A stretch of 64,000 nt of DNA from Rachicladosporium sp. CCFEE 5018 (lineage: Eukaryota > Ascomycota > Dothideomycetes > Cladosporiales > Cladosporiaceae), in the NCBI GenBank assembly GCA_002077045.2, contig KZ111149.1, positions 1,152,915 through 1,216,914 of the forward strand, given 5' to 3'. The position numbers and the translations under genes were made by a program. The stretch's first letter is position 1. Each line of letters begins with the position of its first letter. Positions 11,439-21,733 of this stretch are shown piece by piece. Under the pieces are notes generated by a model. The model ran no database searches. It had not been told where the DNA came from and saw only the letters and a list, made by a program, of their open reading frames with translations.

Positions 11439-11610
11439 TGGCAGTATGTCACGAGGTCAAAGAAACTGGGACGGCTCACGGTAGTAAGTGTTCTTGACGC
11501 TCGTAGCGAGCGTCCTCGTTATGTGTCTATGAATGGAAGTATCGTTACACGCTTTCGCTCGAACGCTCGAAAAGATGAACATTGATATCGTTGTCGTGGC
11601 TTTTCCACTC

Positions 11611-12855
11611 TCAGGGTGGTTGTGGAGGATTTGGCGGCGGGTGCGGCGTGGGCTCATCCGACCGCATCGCCGGTGTTGCGGCCGTTGTCGAGTTCGTCTG
11701 GGCGCCTGGCGGCGAGGGTACAGCCGGCTCGTCTTCGTGCTCTCCGGTCTCGATCGATGAATGCGCGTCTGGCTTCCGCGACTGCTCCTGGGTTGCGGTC
11801 TCTACTGGTTCTTCGCCGACCGCTGCTTGTGTTGGCTCCGGTACTACGATAGGCGCAGTGTCTGCTGCTTCGAAATGCATCTCCTCTGATGTCCTCTCCA
11901 CGACAGGGGTCTGCGCGAGACTGCTGCCAGTGCCTGTGCTTGTGGTACCGGCTCGACTTCGCCCTCTTCTGCTCTTACCACCTTCACTTCTCTCGCTCAT
12001 CGTCCGTCGACTGCTCCCTCTGGCTTTTCGCTTCCCTCGTACACTGCCTGTGCGCCCACTACTACTTTCTGTCTCCGGGCCAGAAACTCCGCCTGTGTTC
12101 CGTCGTTCGAGCACCATCGCAAACTCGTCGTCCAGTGGCACAGCGTCGTCTTCGTCGTCTGAGGGGAAGATGTCGCCGCGACTGCTATAGCTCCCTGTGG
12201 ACGACGCAACCGTAGCACTCCTCACGCGGCGATGACCGACTCCAGCTCCTCTCGACGACGGCGAAGAGTCACCCTCAAGTAGCCCCTCTGCCTCGGGATC
12301 CCTCTTGCCCCTCGCACCCGGATGTTCCTGCAGGTCCGCAGCCGTAGGTCGATACCTCGCTGCCTTGCTCTTTCCGAACAGCTTCGAGAAGAACGATCCT
12401 CCGGGCAGCGCTTCAACAGCAGTCCCCTCGTGCACTGATTTCCTCCTCCGATCCCTCGGGTATGTCATGCCTGTCTGCTTTGCAACAGGCTGCGCTTCAA
12501 CCACAGTCCCATACCCCGCTCCTACCCCACCAATGTCATCTCCGCCCCACCCCAGTAACCCCTCCTCCTCCTCCCCATCCCAGTCATCATAGAAATCGAA
12601 GTTCAGCTCCGCTCTCCCGCGACTTCGACCCCGACCTCGCTGCCGGCGGAAGCGATCGCGGTTCTGTAGATTCAATGATGGACAGCTCGCATCGACGCAC
12701 GTGTAGAAACAACCGCCGATTGAGGAGAAGCAAGGGCGCACGTAGCTTTGCGAGAAGATATACAAATTGGATTGCGCGGACTCATTGGCGGACTCGAGGG
12801 TTTGGGTTAGGTCTTGGATGCGTCGGCGGAAGCGGGGGTCGGTTGTGCGATACAT
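11611..12855 (-). CDS. Conserved ascomycete protein of unknown function (disordered, acidic/RS-rich)
   Basis: An intronless 414-residue ORF convergent with the AAA gene. The first 60 residues are ordered and hydrophobic (DPRFRRRIQDLTQTL; YVRPCFSSIGGCFYTCVDA), with a Cys cluster that could be membrane-associated or acylated. An arginine-rich tract (RRQRGRGRSRGRAEL) and the acidic NFDFYDDWDGEEEEGLLGW block follow. The remaining 280 residues are Ser/Arg/Pro-rich and disordered, ending in PPPNPPQPP. I have seen this N-terminal arrangement in many filamentous ascomycetes as a hypothetical protein, with no function known to me. Confidence 0.75.
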   Translation of the reverse strand: MYRTTDPRFRRRIQDLTQTLESANESAQSNLYIFSQSYVRPCFSSIGGCFYTCVDASCPSLNLQNRDRFRRQRGRGRSRGRAELNFDFYDDWDGEEEEGLLGWGGDDIGGVGAGYGTVVEAQPVAKQTGMTYPRDRRRKSVHEGTAVEALPGGSFFSKLFGKSKAARYRPTAADLQEHPGARGKRDPEAEGLLEGDSSPSSRGAGVGHRRVRSATVASSTGSYSSRGDIFPSDDEDDAVPLDDEFAMVLERRNTGGVSGPETESSSGRTGSVRGKRKARGSSRRTMSERSEGGKSRRGRSRAGTTSTGTGSSLAQTPVVERTSEEMHFEAADTAPIVVPEPTQAAVGEEPVETATQEQSRKPDAHSSIETGEHEDEPAVPSPPGAQTNSTTAATPAMRSDEPTPHPPPNPPQPP

Positions 12856-13649
12856 GGCGGCTCACTCGCTCAAGGAGGGCGGGGCGGAGCGGTGGGGTGG
12901 GGCATGGGTGCGCGATGAGCGGCGGCGGGGGTGTGGCGCATCAATGCTCTGCTAGTGGAGTGATGCTGGAGAGGTTGATGTCACGGGCTCAAGTCGGATG
13001 CCAAGACGTGGAGCTCCGTCCGCGATTCAGCCCTATGGTGGGACAAGGTTGTGGGAACGAGCGGCCACGCGACAACGACGATCACTCTTTCCGCCATACA
13101 TATGACCATTCACGCGATGATGTCCTTTTGAGGACTTATCAGCGATGATATCGGCTGCATCGTAGCAATGCGAAAGCGCCAACGTGCCACAGTAAGAGTC
13201 GCCCCGTCACCGTCGATGCCCCGATCTGCTTGCATGAGCCTGCATATCTCCACTCCACACTCCAACAATCTCCACGTTCCAGACCCGCCCGAAATCCCAG
13301 AGTCAGCGCTTTGGAGATTCGCGGTGAACTGCAGGGGCGTCATTGCCTTGCTCCATGGCATGGAATCATGTCCGCACTTCTTTCTGTCGGTAGTAAGCAC
13401 CTTTCTGTCGATGACCTGATCGCGTGGTGTTTTCTTGCACTCCCACCCATGTGCTCGCCGTCACCAAGTGCAGGCGCCTTGCAGTAGACCGAGAGCCTTG
13501 TTGCGCCTTCTTCTTAGCGAGCTCGACTCCTTGATCCTCGCTTCCTGTTCCTTTGTTTGACGAAGGGATATATGGTGCGAAAAACAAGAGTCGACGAGAG
13601 CTGAGGCCGATTACATTGCCCAGCAGGACCGCACACCAAACCCGCAATC
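12856..13649. promoter_or_regulatory. Divergent intergenic region (794 nt)
   Basis: Lies between the head-to-head 414-residue gene and the methyltransferase gene, so it should hold both promoters. ORFs in this stretch are short and overlap in several frames, which looks accidental. No other element recognised. Confidence 0.4.
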
Positions 13650-14937
13650 ATGCACTACAGTAAGGCCTCACGAAGAATGAGAATCTCGAGCCAGGCTGAC
13701 AGAGATTGGCAGTTCGCTACCTGTCGAGCCCGAAGATACACGTAAGTCATATGTTCCCTAGCCTTGTGTCTTCTCCCGGACGCTGACGTACCATCAGGTG
13801 AAAGGCAGCGATGTTCAACTCAAAGCTGTCATAGCAGTCACCACAGACCTCGGGGAGACCTTCTACCCCCACGACCTCGACCTCATCGTATCCCTGCGCT
13901 CTCCAACTCCAGATGCCGAAGGCGAGAGCGAGGTCTATCTCCGGCGGAAGATCCAATGCCCAGCCTACACCCGTGCCCTACCCATCAGACTGAATCTCAC
14001 ACGAAACGATGTGGACTGGCCGGCTTGCCTGCACGTCAGTGTCGCCAAGCCCACGACCTCGCGGAACCCAGGCTTCCTCCCTTCAGTCGTGGACATCTGG
14101 TCCTCTCCTCTGAACCCAACAAAAGGCCACTTCGGATCCGGCCCCCGCATAGTACGCCGATTCACGCCCCTCAACGAGCGACCTCTGACCCTGATCGAAG
14201 AGTCCGGCGACAGCATAGCCCGGCATCTCTGGGATGGTAGCCAGGTCCTCGTACAGCTCATAGATCAGACGATCAACCTTGACACATCCTCTTCGCCGTT
14301 GCCTTTACTCGAGTACGTCCTGATATCGGCTACTTACCGACGAATGCACGTCCTCGAACTTGGGTGTGGTGTAGGCACAGTGGGCTTGAGTATCGCGCAG
14401 TCGATACCAGATACCGATATTATCCTCACCGATCTCTCTGATGTCCAGGAGCTCGTCGAGGCGAATATCGCGAGGCTCAAGCCGGCGATCAACAGCAAAG
14501 TCTCTTTTCTACCGCTAGATTGGCAGGCGCCCGTTCCTCAGCAAGTACAATCCCGATCGCACGACCTCATCATCGTCAGCGAATGCACATACAACACCGC
14601 CACACTTCCGGCATTGATCTCGACGCTCCTGGCGCTGCTTGTCCGGAGCCCTAAAGCCGTCGTTCTGGTTGCTACGAAACGGAGACACCCAGACGAAGCG
14701 GTTTTCTTCGACCTTATGCAGAATGCCGGTCTAGTGCTGGACTGCCAAACGAAGGTGCCGCTTCCTGGGGTCATGGGAGAGGGCTACGCGGACGCCGAGT
14801 CACATGTCGGAGCGTACTGCTACGTCGGCAGGGGACACAGACTCAGTTTGAGCCCCAGAGGAAGCGAAGGAGAGGTGCAGCAGAGTGGTGGTGCGGGGAG
14901 AGGGAGGGGAAGGGGCAAGGCGAGGGACCAGACGTGA
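13650..14937 (+). CDS. METTL21-like S-adenosylmethionine methyltransferase with 10-nt first exon
   Basis: Three exons: 13650-13659, 13713-13741 and 13798-14937, giving 392 residues. Intron 1 (53 nt) has GTAAGG, GCTGAC and GGCAG; intron 2 (56 nt) has GTAAGT, GCTGAC and CAG. The spliced start reads MHYIRYLSSPKIHVKGSD, which matches how this ascomycete family begins; without splicing only a GTG-started ORF would be seen. Motif I of class I methyltransferases is LELGCGVGTVGLS, followed by the acidic end of strand 2 (IILTDLSD), the post-II LDWQAP segment, and SECTYN in place of the usual DxxY-type motif IV. The family modifies protein lysines (for example chaperones or elongation factors); the substrate here is unknown. 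The C-terminus is a Gly/Arg-rich tail. Confidence 0.85.
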
Positions 14938-15624
14938 TTGCTATGTTGGAGCTTGCGTTGGGTAGTATTTTGTGTTTTGAATTGCTGGTATGGCTCTGGG
15001 GAATATTCAGTGGCGTTGTCGGTAACGTGGTACGCATAATGGAAGGATGGTATGGGCAGTATAGGCGCATGGAGTGTAAACTCCGTGTTGACGAAGCATG
15101 ATGGTGACTGCGCTGGATCGTGCAAGGCTGGGAACACCTGCATACATGGGTGTGTGATCTGTGGCAATCAGAATACCGAGGATTTTGGAAGTCGAGTAAA
15201 CAATACCTGAAGACTATGGACTTGAGGAATCTTTAACCTTTACGTCCGAGGAGCTACGTCTTCGACGTCATACGCTCTAGCATCACAGTGACCTGGAGCT
15301 CTGAGGAAAGGTATGTAACTACCCGTAAAGTACATCCTTGTGTATACTCGATGTTACCGTAAATATCTCTTGATCACACTTGCGAGTAAGACTATTGTCA
15401 GGTTACATACTCTCTATTTTCACGTTCTCGTACTTCTGCAACGTGAAGCAACAGTTGCGAAGCGATTCCCGTGCAAAGTTGAGACTCCGATCTTAGCACG
15501 ACGACTTGCACTTCGCCCGGCGTGGCACAACGGGAGAAGATTGTACTTGACTGAGAGAAAGCTTATCTTGCTAATTGGTCACCCACATTGGCGGACTCAT
15601 CGAGTCAAACGATCGAAGTCCAGG
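14938..15624. other. Intergenic region, no gene recognised
   Basis: Holds the 3' region of the methyltransferase gene and the promoter of the next gene. An ORF from 15340 is open into that gene, but its first 95 codons do not look like protein of this family and probably represent 5' UTR. Confidence 0.4.
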
Positions 15625-16743
15625 ATGCCGGACTCTCGCCTTGAAGCTTTCTTTGCTAGCGAACGAAAATATAATGCAGAGCGAAAGAACGCCCTTACCA
15701 AGGAGAGTCTGTCTCAGATCCCTGTCGCGTTCGCCAGCTGCTCCATAGGCTGCAAGCCCTCGCACACTCTGCCAAAGAAGCTCGATGCCATCGCCAAAGC
15801 AGGCTTCACGGCCATCGAGCTGTCAATGCCAGATCTTCTCGACTTCGCCAATCCAACGAAAGCAGACGGGAATCAAGATGTCGGGCCCTACGATTTTGAC
15901 CACCTCTGTACTGCGGCTACGGAGGTGAAACGACTTTGCGAATCGCACAACCTTAAGATACTGATCCTTCAGCCGTTCGCCAACTTCGAAGGCTGGCCTG
16001 AGGGCTCATTTGAACGCGAAGACGCTTTCACACGTCTCCGTGGCTGGATCAGGATCATGCAAGCCGCTGGCACGGACATGCTGCAAGTCGGCTCCTCTGA
16101 CTCGCCCGCCGAGAAGATCGGCACAGACCGCAGTAGATTCGTGAAAGACTTACAGGAACTCGCCGACCTACTTGCCGAGAAGGGCTTCCGCGTAGCGTAC
16201 GAGAACTGGTGCTGGAGTACGCATGCGCCTGACTGGCAAAATGTGTGGGATATCTGCAAGAAAGTTGATCGACCCAATCTCGGACTTTGTCTTGACACCT
16301 TCCAGTCTGCTGGTGGGGAGTGGGGAGATCCGACAACAGGCAGCGGAATGGTCGAGGACGGTCGAGGTTCGGAGCAAGTCACCGCTGACTGGCAGGCGTC
16401 CTGCAAGAAGCTGGCTTCCACTATACCCGCTGAGAAGATCTTCTTCCTGCAGATCTCAGATGCGTATAAGCCAAAGTCACCTTTCCCGAAAGATGTCGAT
16501 GAGAGTGGACTGCGACCGAGAGGGAGGTGGAGTCATGACTTTAGACCGTTGCCATTCACGGGGTATTTGCCTACTGTGGACTTTGCGAAGGCTGTATTGG
16601 GGACGGGGTTCAGAGGGTACTTCAGCTATGAGATTTTTGATGGAGGGCCGGAGGGGAAGGGGATCGAGTATGAGATGGAGGACTTTGCGAGGGAGGCGAT
16701 GAGGTGTCAGAAGAAGCTGCTCGAGGCTTGTGTTGATAATTGA
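15625..16743 (+). CDS. 3-dehydroshikimate dehydratase-like TIM-barrel (xylose-isomerase-like/AP-endonuclease-2 fold)
   Basis: 372 residues from the ATG at 15625; an in-frame ATG at 15340 exists but is probably too far upstream. The fold starts at VAFASCSIGCKPSHTLPKKL. Four residues at the positions expected for the divalent metal are present: E193 (AYENWCW), D224 (GLCLDTFQ), Q276 (FFLQISDA) and E336 (FSYEIFD). Fungal QutC/QA-4 enzymes of this fold turn 3-dehydroshikimate into protocatechuate in quinate catabolism. No other quinate-pathway gene is in the window, so a different sugar-phosphate isomerase/epimerase role remains possible. No intron. Confidence 0.75.
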   Translation: MPDSRLEAFFASERKYNAERKNALTKESLSQIPVAFASCSIGCKPSHTLPKKLDAIAKAGFTAIELSMPDLLDFANPTKADGNQDVGPYDFDHLCTAATEVKRLCESHNLKILILQPFANFEGWPEGSFEREDAFTRLRGWIRIMQAAGTDMLQVGSSDSPAEKIGTDRSRFVKDLQELADLLAEKGFRVAYENWCWSTHAPDWQNVWDICKKVDRPNLGLCLDTFQSAGGEWGDPTTGSGMVEDGRGSEQVTADWQASCKKLASTIPAEKIFFLQISDAYKPKSPFPKDVDESGLRPRGRWSHDFRPLPFTGYLPTVDFAKAVLGTGFRGYFSYEIFDGGPEGKGIEYEMEDFAREAMRCQKKLLEACVDN

Positions 16744-17202
16744 GTGATGAGATGCCATAAAGCCTACTTGCTGACGGCGCACTTGGGGCTGCAATCCCTT
16801 TCGTCAGAGCGCCGTATCTGCAAAGCATCTCTGACGACTATCGTAGGTCTGAGGTGCTTGTGAAACGAATGTAATCCATAAGACGAATCGTGAAAGCTTG
16901 GTCTTTGGCGCTCCGAACACGTGAAAGACAGGGATGTGGCCTCCGTCATACTCATTCATCGCGATCCCAGTGGGCCGCAGCCCACGACCATTTCGTGCCT
17001 CCACTCACAGCCGTCCTTTCACCACCGCACTCTACTCCAGAAACGAACACAGACTTCCACACGCATCCAGGTACTATTAATAATACGAAATAGTGAATCT
17101 GCGACAAATTCTGTCACTGCGCGCATCCCACCAAACCCAACGCGTCTCGCGCCACCACGACCCCTTTCGCACCCACAACCACACACGCAGGCAACCGCAA
17201 TC
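16744..17202. promoter_or_regulatory. Intergenic region upstream of eIF3j
   Basis: Contains the 3' region of the dehydratase gene and the 5' region of the eIF3j gene. From about 17000 it becomes C/A-rich, as often seen in fungal 5' leaders. The eIF3j frame is open upstream of its ATG to 16921, which I take as leader sequence. Confidence 0.4.
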
Positions 17203-18106
17203 ATGGCGCCCTCCAAAGCAAACAGTAGCTGGGATGACGAAGAGAGTGATAGCACCGCCCCATCCTCACCCATTGCAGCACCCGTGGTCGTCGCCCCGCG
17301 CCGCAGCAAGTTCGACGACGAAGAGGATGATGACGATGTTCTAGACTCTTGGGATGCAGCCGAAGACAGCGAAGTGGAGCGGGAAAAGACCAAGAAAACC
17401 GCAGAAGCAAAAGCCAAAGCCGATGCCGCCGCTCTAGCAGCGAAGAAGTCCAAGGGCCAGCGTCTCGAGGAGATCCGGGAGAAGAACATGCGGAGGAAGC
17501 TCGAGCAGGAGATGGAGGCCGAGGTTGAGGAGTCAGAAGATGAGGGCGAGCGGAGACGGAGGATGAGGGAGGAGGAGAAGCTGGCGGATCTGGCGAATGC
17601 GGAGGACTTGCTGGGGATGGCTAATGGGAATAAGAAGACGGCTGGGCCGAAGGTCATCACGATACAGGAAGGAAGCGATCCGTCGAGTGCGATTGATCTG
17701 AGCAGTCTCAAGCTTTTCGACCCGCAGACTGCAGGTGGGTTCACGAAGTTGAAGGAGACGATGGTGCCGCTATTGGCAGGCAACAACGCGAAGAAGGCGC
17801 AGTACCCGATTTTCATGCAGGACTTCACTAAGCAGCTGGTCAAGGATCTGAATAGTGATCAGATCAAGAAGATTGCAACGATCCTGTCCACGATGAGCAA
17901 TGAGAAGATGAAGGAGGAGAAGGCAGCTGATAAGGGCGCGAAGAAGACGAAGGCCGCAAAGACGAAGCCTGTTATGGCTGCTAGTAGGAATGTGGCTCAT
18001 ATGGCGGATACGACTGCTTATGATGATGATCTCGGAGAGTGAGTTACCTCAATTTTGCATGTTGTTGAGAGGCTTGCTGACCGATCGCAGTGACGACTTC
18101 ATGTGA
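17203..18106 (+). CDS. HCR1: Eukaryotic translation initiation factor 3 subunit J (eIF3j/Hcr1)
   Basis: Two exons, 17203-18038 and 18091-18106, with a 52-nt intron (GTGAGT, GCTGACC, CGCAG). The last exon is 16 nt and turns the end into a DDDFM-type C-terminus characteristic of eIF3j. Spliced length is 283 residues. Features seen: N-terminal WDDEE acidic block, a long Lys/Glu-rich coiled coil (about residues 60-140), a helical core (FTKLKETMVPLLAG; FMQDFTKQLVKDL), then a basic segment. eIF3j binds the 40S decoding centre, assists eIF3 recruitment and ribosome recycling; yeast Hcr1 also acts in 18S rRNA processing. Start chosen at MAPSKANSSWDDEE because the family begins with this block. Confidence 0.92.
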
Positions 18107-19099
18107 GCACGCTTTACAGTGAAGCATTTCCGACTGCATGGTGCCTGCTTGATTACACAGGATCCGCACGGGGCGAGATGGCATTCCCTCGCGCTGATTT
18201 TTGCTTCTGGGACCGCACTGCGAGGGAGAAACGTGTGATGGATGGGCGACACGAGGAGATAGAGCTGCAGGATTCCTCACGGCATTTTTCTTACTTTAGT
18301 ATCTACTTCTGGTGATTCCCACGGCCTTGCCATAGAAGAGTACTGGACCTTTCCAAGTGCATCACAGACTATTCCAACTTCCACATCCTCACCTCGCTAT
18401 GTTGGCCGTGCTCAAATAGCCACACGCGGATGAATCTCGCAAAGATCTAGCCAAGCCCATCGACTCTCCACTCCCCACCTGCATGTCACAGCCGCATTGG
18501 GTGCAGATCTAGTGGAGCTGCAGCGATCAGCACAGTTGACTGAACGGCTGGTCTATGCCTCTGTTGCGATGAACAGGACGACTCCACTGCAATGCGCTTC
18601 ACTCACATGACTCGACCCATCTCATATCCGTGATAGCAACGTTCCTGCAATCTCGTGCGGAGGGCGTCCGGAAGTGACGAGCAATCTCGCCACGCTCTGT
18701 CTGAGGTGGCTTGGCGGCGATAGCGCCGTTGCTGTGCAGCAGAGCACAGACGCCTTCGACGTTTCTTGCCGGCCAGGCATACAGTACAAAGATACAGTCC
18801 ACCGCCGTTGCCCGCCTCTTCGTGACGACCTTCGCACCAATACACACGACACAAGCAACAATACACCAGACCTCCACGATAATTCAAGCTTGCCATTGAT
18901 ACTCTGCTGCTACTGTGAACGCGTAAGGTGAGTCAATGCGATTGCTTTCACAAGCTTGACAGTCAATGGCTGCCATGCATGCATGAGCTTCCCTTCCCGC
19001 GGACTGTTTGTAGCTGACGCGGCCGCTTGCCACTGTAGATTCATATCACTCACCTCTCACACCACTCCTCCAACCGATCACCGCCGGAACACCATCAAT
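18107..19099. other. Intergenic region (about 1 kb), no gene recognised
   Basis: Between eIF3j and the GPI-protein gene. At 18600-18900 all three minus frames are open at once, with Cys-rich but unconvincing translations; I take this as a GC effect rather than a gene. The 3' part must contain the promoter of the surface-protein gene. Confidence 0.4.
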
Positions 19100-19850
19100 A
19101 TGTACACCTCCGCCACCCTCCTCGCCGTCGCGGCATTCGCAACCTCGACCTTCGCCCAGAGCACCGAGAACACCACCGGCACGAGCCTCACCATCAACAC
19201 TGGCAGCGTCGACTCCGTCGTGCGCCAGTCATGGTGTCTCGCGCAGACGAACTCTTGCCCCATACTGTGCGGCGGCCAGGCATCGCCAAACACGTGTGAC
19301 CCGGTAAGTGAAGAGCATTTCCAGAACATGCACACCCAGGAACAAACGTATTGACAATTCCCCCTAGACCACCCTCCAGTACAGCTGCACCTGCACCAAC
19401 GGCAACATGCCCAACATCTCCAACTACGACCAAACCGTCCCCTCCTTCATCTGCACCGAGTACATCAAGGAGTGCGTCGCCTCGCACCCGAACGACCTGC
19501 AGGGCATCACGAACTGCCGCTCCATCGTCTGCGGCAAGGCCAACGTCTCCGCTCTCGCGCTCGGCGGTGACGGGTCATCTTCGTCCGCCTCATCCGGCAG
19601 CAGCGGCATGGCGTCCATGACCTCTATGGCCAGCGGGTCCGCCAGCAGCGCCGCCGCATCTGCTACCTCGGGTGCGTCGTCGGCTGTGTCTTCGGCTTCG
19701 AGGGCCGCTTCCAGCGCCGCGGGGTCTGCTAGCAGTGCCGCCGCGTCTGCTACGTCGTCTGCCAGCGCTGCGCTCATGAACGTCGCTGCTGATTACGGCA
19801 CTGGCGTTTTGGCGGCTGCGTTCCTCGCTGTCTTTGGTCTTGCTTTGTAA
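19100..19850 (+). CDS. Secreted, GPI-anchored Cys-rich surface protein with Ser/Ala tail
   Basis: Two exons, 19100-19303 and 19368-19850, with a 64-nt intron (GTAAGT donor, CCCTAG acceptor, phase 0), giving 228 residues. An N-terminal signal peptide (LLAVAAFATSTFA) leads into a compact domain of about 100 residues rich in cysteine: WCLAQTNSCPILCGG, YSCTCTNGN, FICTEYIKECVASHP, CRSIVCGKA. This pattern matches the ascomycete family of small GPI-anchored proteins currently known as DUF7707. It is followed by about 85 residues of Ser/Ala/Gly repeats, a likely O-mannosylated stalk, and a hydrophobic C-terminus (GVLAAAFLAVFGLAL) typical of a GPI signal. Role is likely cell-wall or adhesion related; that is inference. 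Confidence 0.85.
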
Positions 19851-20606
19851 GAAGCTGGACACAACAGGGAGGGTAGCAAGAAGGGACAGGACAATGGACA
19901 TCACTCAGCGGCATCGACAGCGTAGTTTTGGCAAGGAGTTTGCGGGCTGTGGGATGCGGTCATTCATGAGGTTACGAAAGAAGCAGAGCTTGGAGAACGA
20001 AAGGAGCGAAGTGGACGAGAGACTTTATTGTGCATGGCTAGCCCCGTCGTTGTGGCGTTGGATGTTAGCTAGCTGGAGGTAGTCGAGAGTGCTGAGCACT
20101 GTAATGGATGATGTGAAGTTGACTTTGCCTGTCCGTGCCATGCAAGGCTATCGAATTCTTCCGTTCTATGCAAGGCTGCCGCTTGATTTGATATGATCGT
20201 AGCTGGTGTGCACCATTCACGACGGTGGTGTGGTCGCCGTGAAGCCGGAACAGGGCAACGATATTGTTGTATTACGGAAGCTTTATGGGTGCGTCTTGTA
20301 CGTGTTACGAGGGACCACTGACACTGGCATTTTTTGTATGGCCAGAGGTGCGAGATCTGGCCTTTGTCGTTGCCGACTCGTCGATTCTCTACGTTGGCCT
20401 GAGGCATCCAGGTCCAACGTGACGCGCGATGAGCTCCGCCTAGAAGCACAGGACCTGAAGCTCGAGACCACTGCACCTACCAACAACATTGCCGGACGTT
20501 GACTTCTGATCGAAAACGACTGTCCAACTAATCAACCTTTCACTGTACGATACAACGACTCTGGTTTACTTCATTCAACGATTGCATACCTCAAGATATC
20601 GCCACC
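19851..20606. other. Intergenic region, no gene recognised
   Basis: 3' region of the surface-protein gene and promoter of the proteasome gene. Short ORFs in both strands have no protein-like features. Confidence 0.4.
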
Positions 20607-21501
20607 ATGAACCACCTCCCCCAAGCCTGGGGCCGAGTACATCTCCTCCCTCACCTCTCCTCACCTCCAATCCCCCAACTAACGCCTCCCCCAGCCCAGA
20701 GACGACGTCTACGGCCAATACAACTCCGCCTACCTCCCCTCCTCCCACCATAACCCCACAACGCACACCCAATCCCCCATCGTAACGGGCACCTCCGTCA
20801 TAGCACTCAAATACAGCACCGGCGTCGTCATCGCAGCCGACAATCTCGCCTCCTACGGCTCCCTCGCACGCTTCACAGACGTCCATCGCCTCAAACCCTT
20901 CAACCGCAAAGCGATCGTGGGCTTCGGCGGCGATGTGAGCGATATGCAGTACCTTACGAGACTACTGAAGGGGCTGGACACGCAGGAGAATTACGCTGAT
21001 GGGAGTGTGGCGGAGGTGGATAGCGATGGGGATGAGGTTGAGGGGGAGGAGAAACCGCATATGAGCGCGAAGAATCTGCATGCTTATTTGAGTAAGGTGC
21101 TTTATAAGAGGCGGACGGACTTCAACCCGCTCTGGAACGCTCTCCTCGTCGCTGGGTTGGATGAAGACGACAAGCCCTTCCTCGCTTTCGCGGATCTCCT
21201 CGGCACCACCTACTCCTCCCCCTCCCTCGCCACAGGCTTCGGCGCGCATCTGGCCCAGCCGATCCTAAGGCGCGTGGTGCCCGATGAGAAGGCGTCAGAG
21301 AAGCTTAGCAGGGAGGATGCGGTGAAGGCTGTACGGGAGTGCATGAAAGTGCTGTTCTACAGGGACGCGAGGAGTATGAACGAGTACAGCATTGCGGTCG
21401 TGGATCGCGAGGGAATGAAGTTGAAGGAGAGCGAGAAGTTGGAGGGGCAGAGCTGGGCGTTTGCGGAGGGGATTAAGGGGTACGGAACGCAAACTGTTTG
21501 A
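20607..21501 (+). CDS. PRE4: 20S proteasome beta-7 subunit (yeast Pre4)
   Basis: Two exons, 20607-20636 (30 nt, 10 codons) and 20695-21501, with a 58-nt intron (GTACAT, CCAACTAAC, CCCAG). Spliced length 278 residues. The propeptide end TQSPIVTGTSVIALKY and the segment AADNLASYGSLARF are hallmarks of beta-7/Pre4, a structural, non-catalytic subunit of the beta ring. Next to the conserved GGDVSDMQ motif is an acidic insertion (VDSDGDEVEGEE) in a loop. A second conserved block is YKRRTDFNPLWNALLVAGLD. The C-terminal tail, which in yeast clamps the opposite ring, is present (to QTV). Confidence 0.93.
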
Positions 21502-21733
21502 GAGATGATGGACTAGGTCGAGCGGAGGAGAGTAACATGACACCCAATGGCGAAGTACCGTAAAGGTATGGCTACAGGCGACCATGGCTGCTTCCCGCGT
21601 GCACTGCTACACAAGTGTGCTAGTATGTACTAGTGTACAAATGCCCTGGACGAACGATTGCTATGCGTCCTTTACCCTAGCACTCTCCAGATACAATCAG
21701 CACGTGCCTCATCACCCTGACGGTCCGCGAATA

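Noticed and set aside
15340..15624. N-terminal extension of 95 residues for the dehydratase-like enzyme
   Set aside because: The extra sequence is basic and unlike the family; the ATG at 15625 gives the expected start and length.
18599..18896. Cys-rich minus-strand ORFs in the eIF3j downstream region
   Set aside because: All three minus frames are open together, which suggests base composition rather than coding; no signal peptide or motif.
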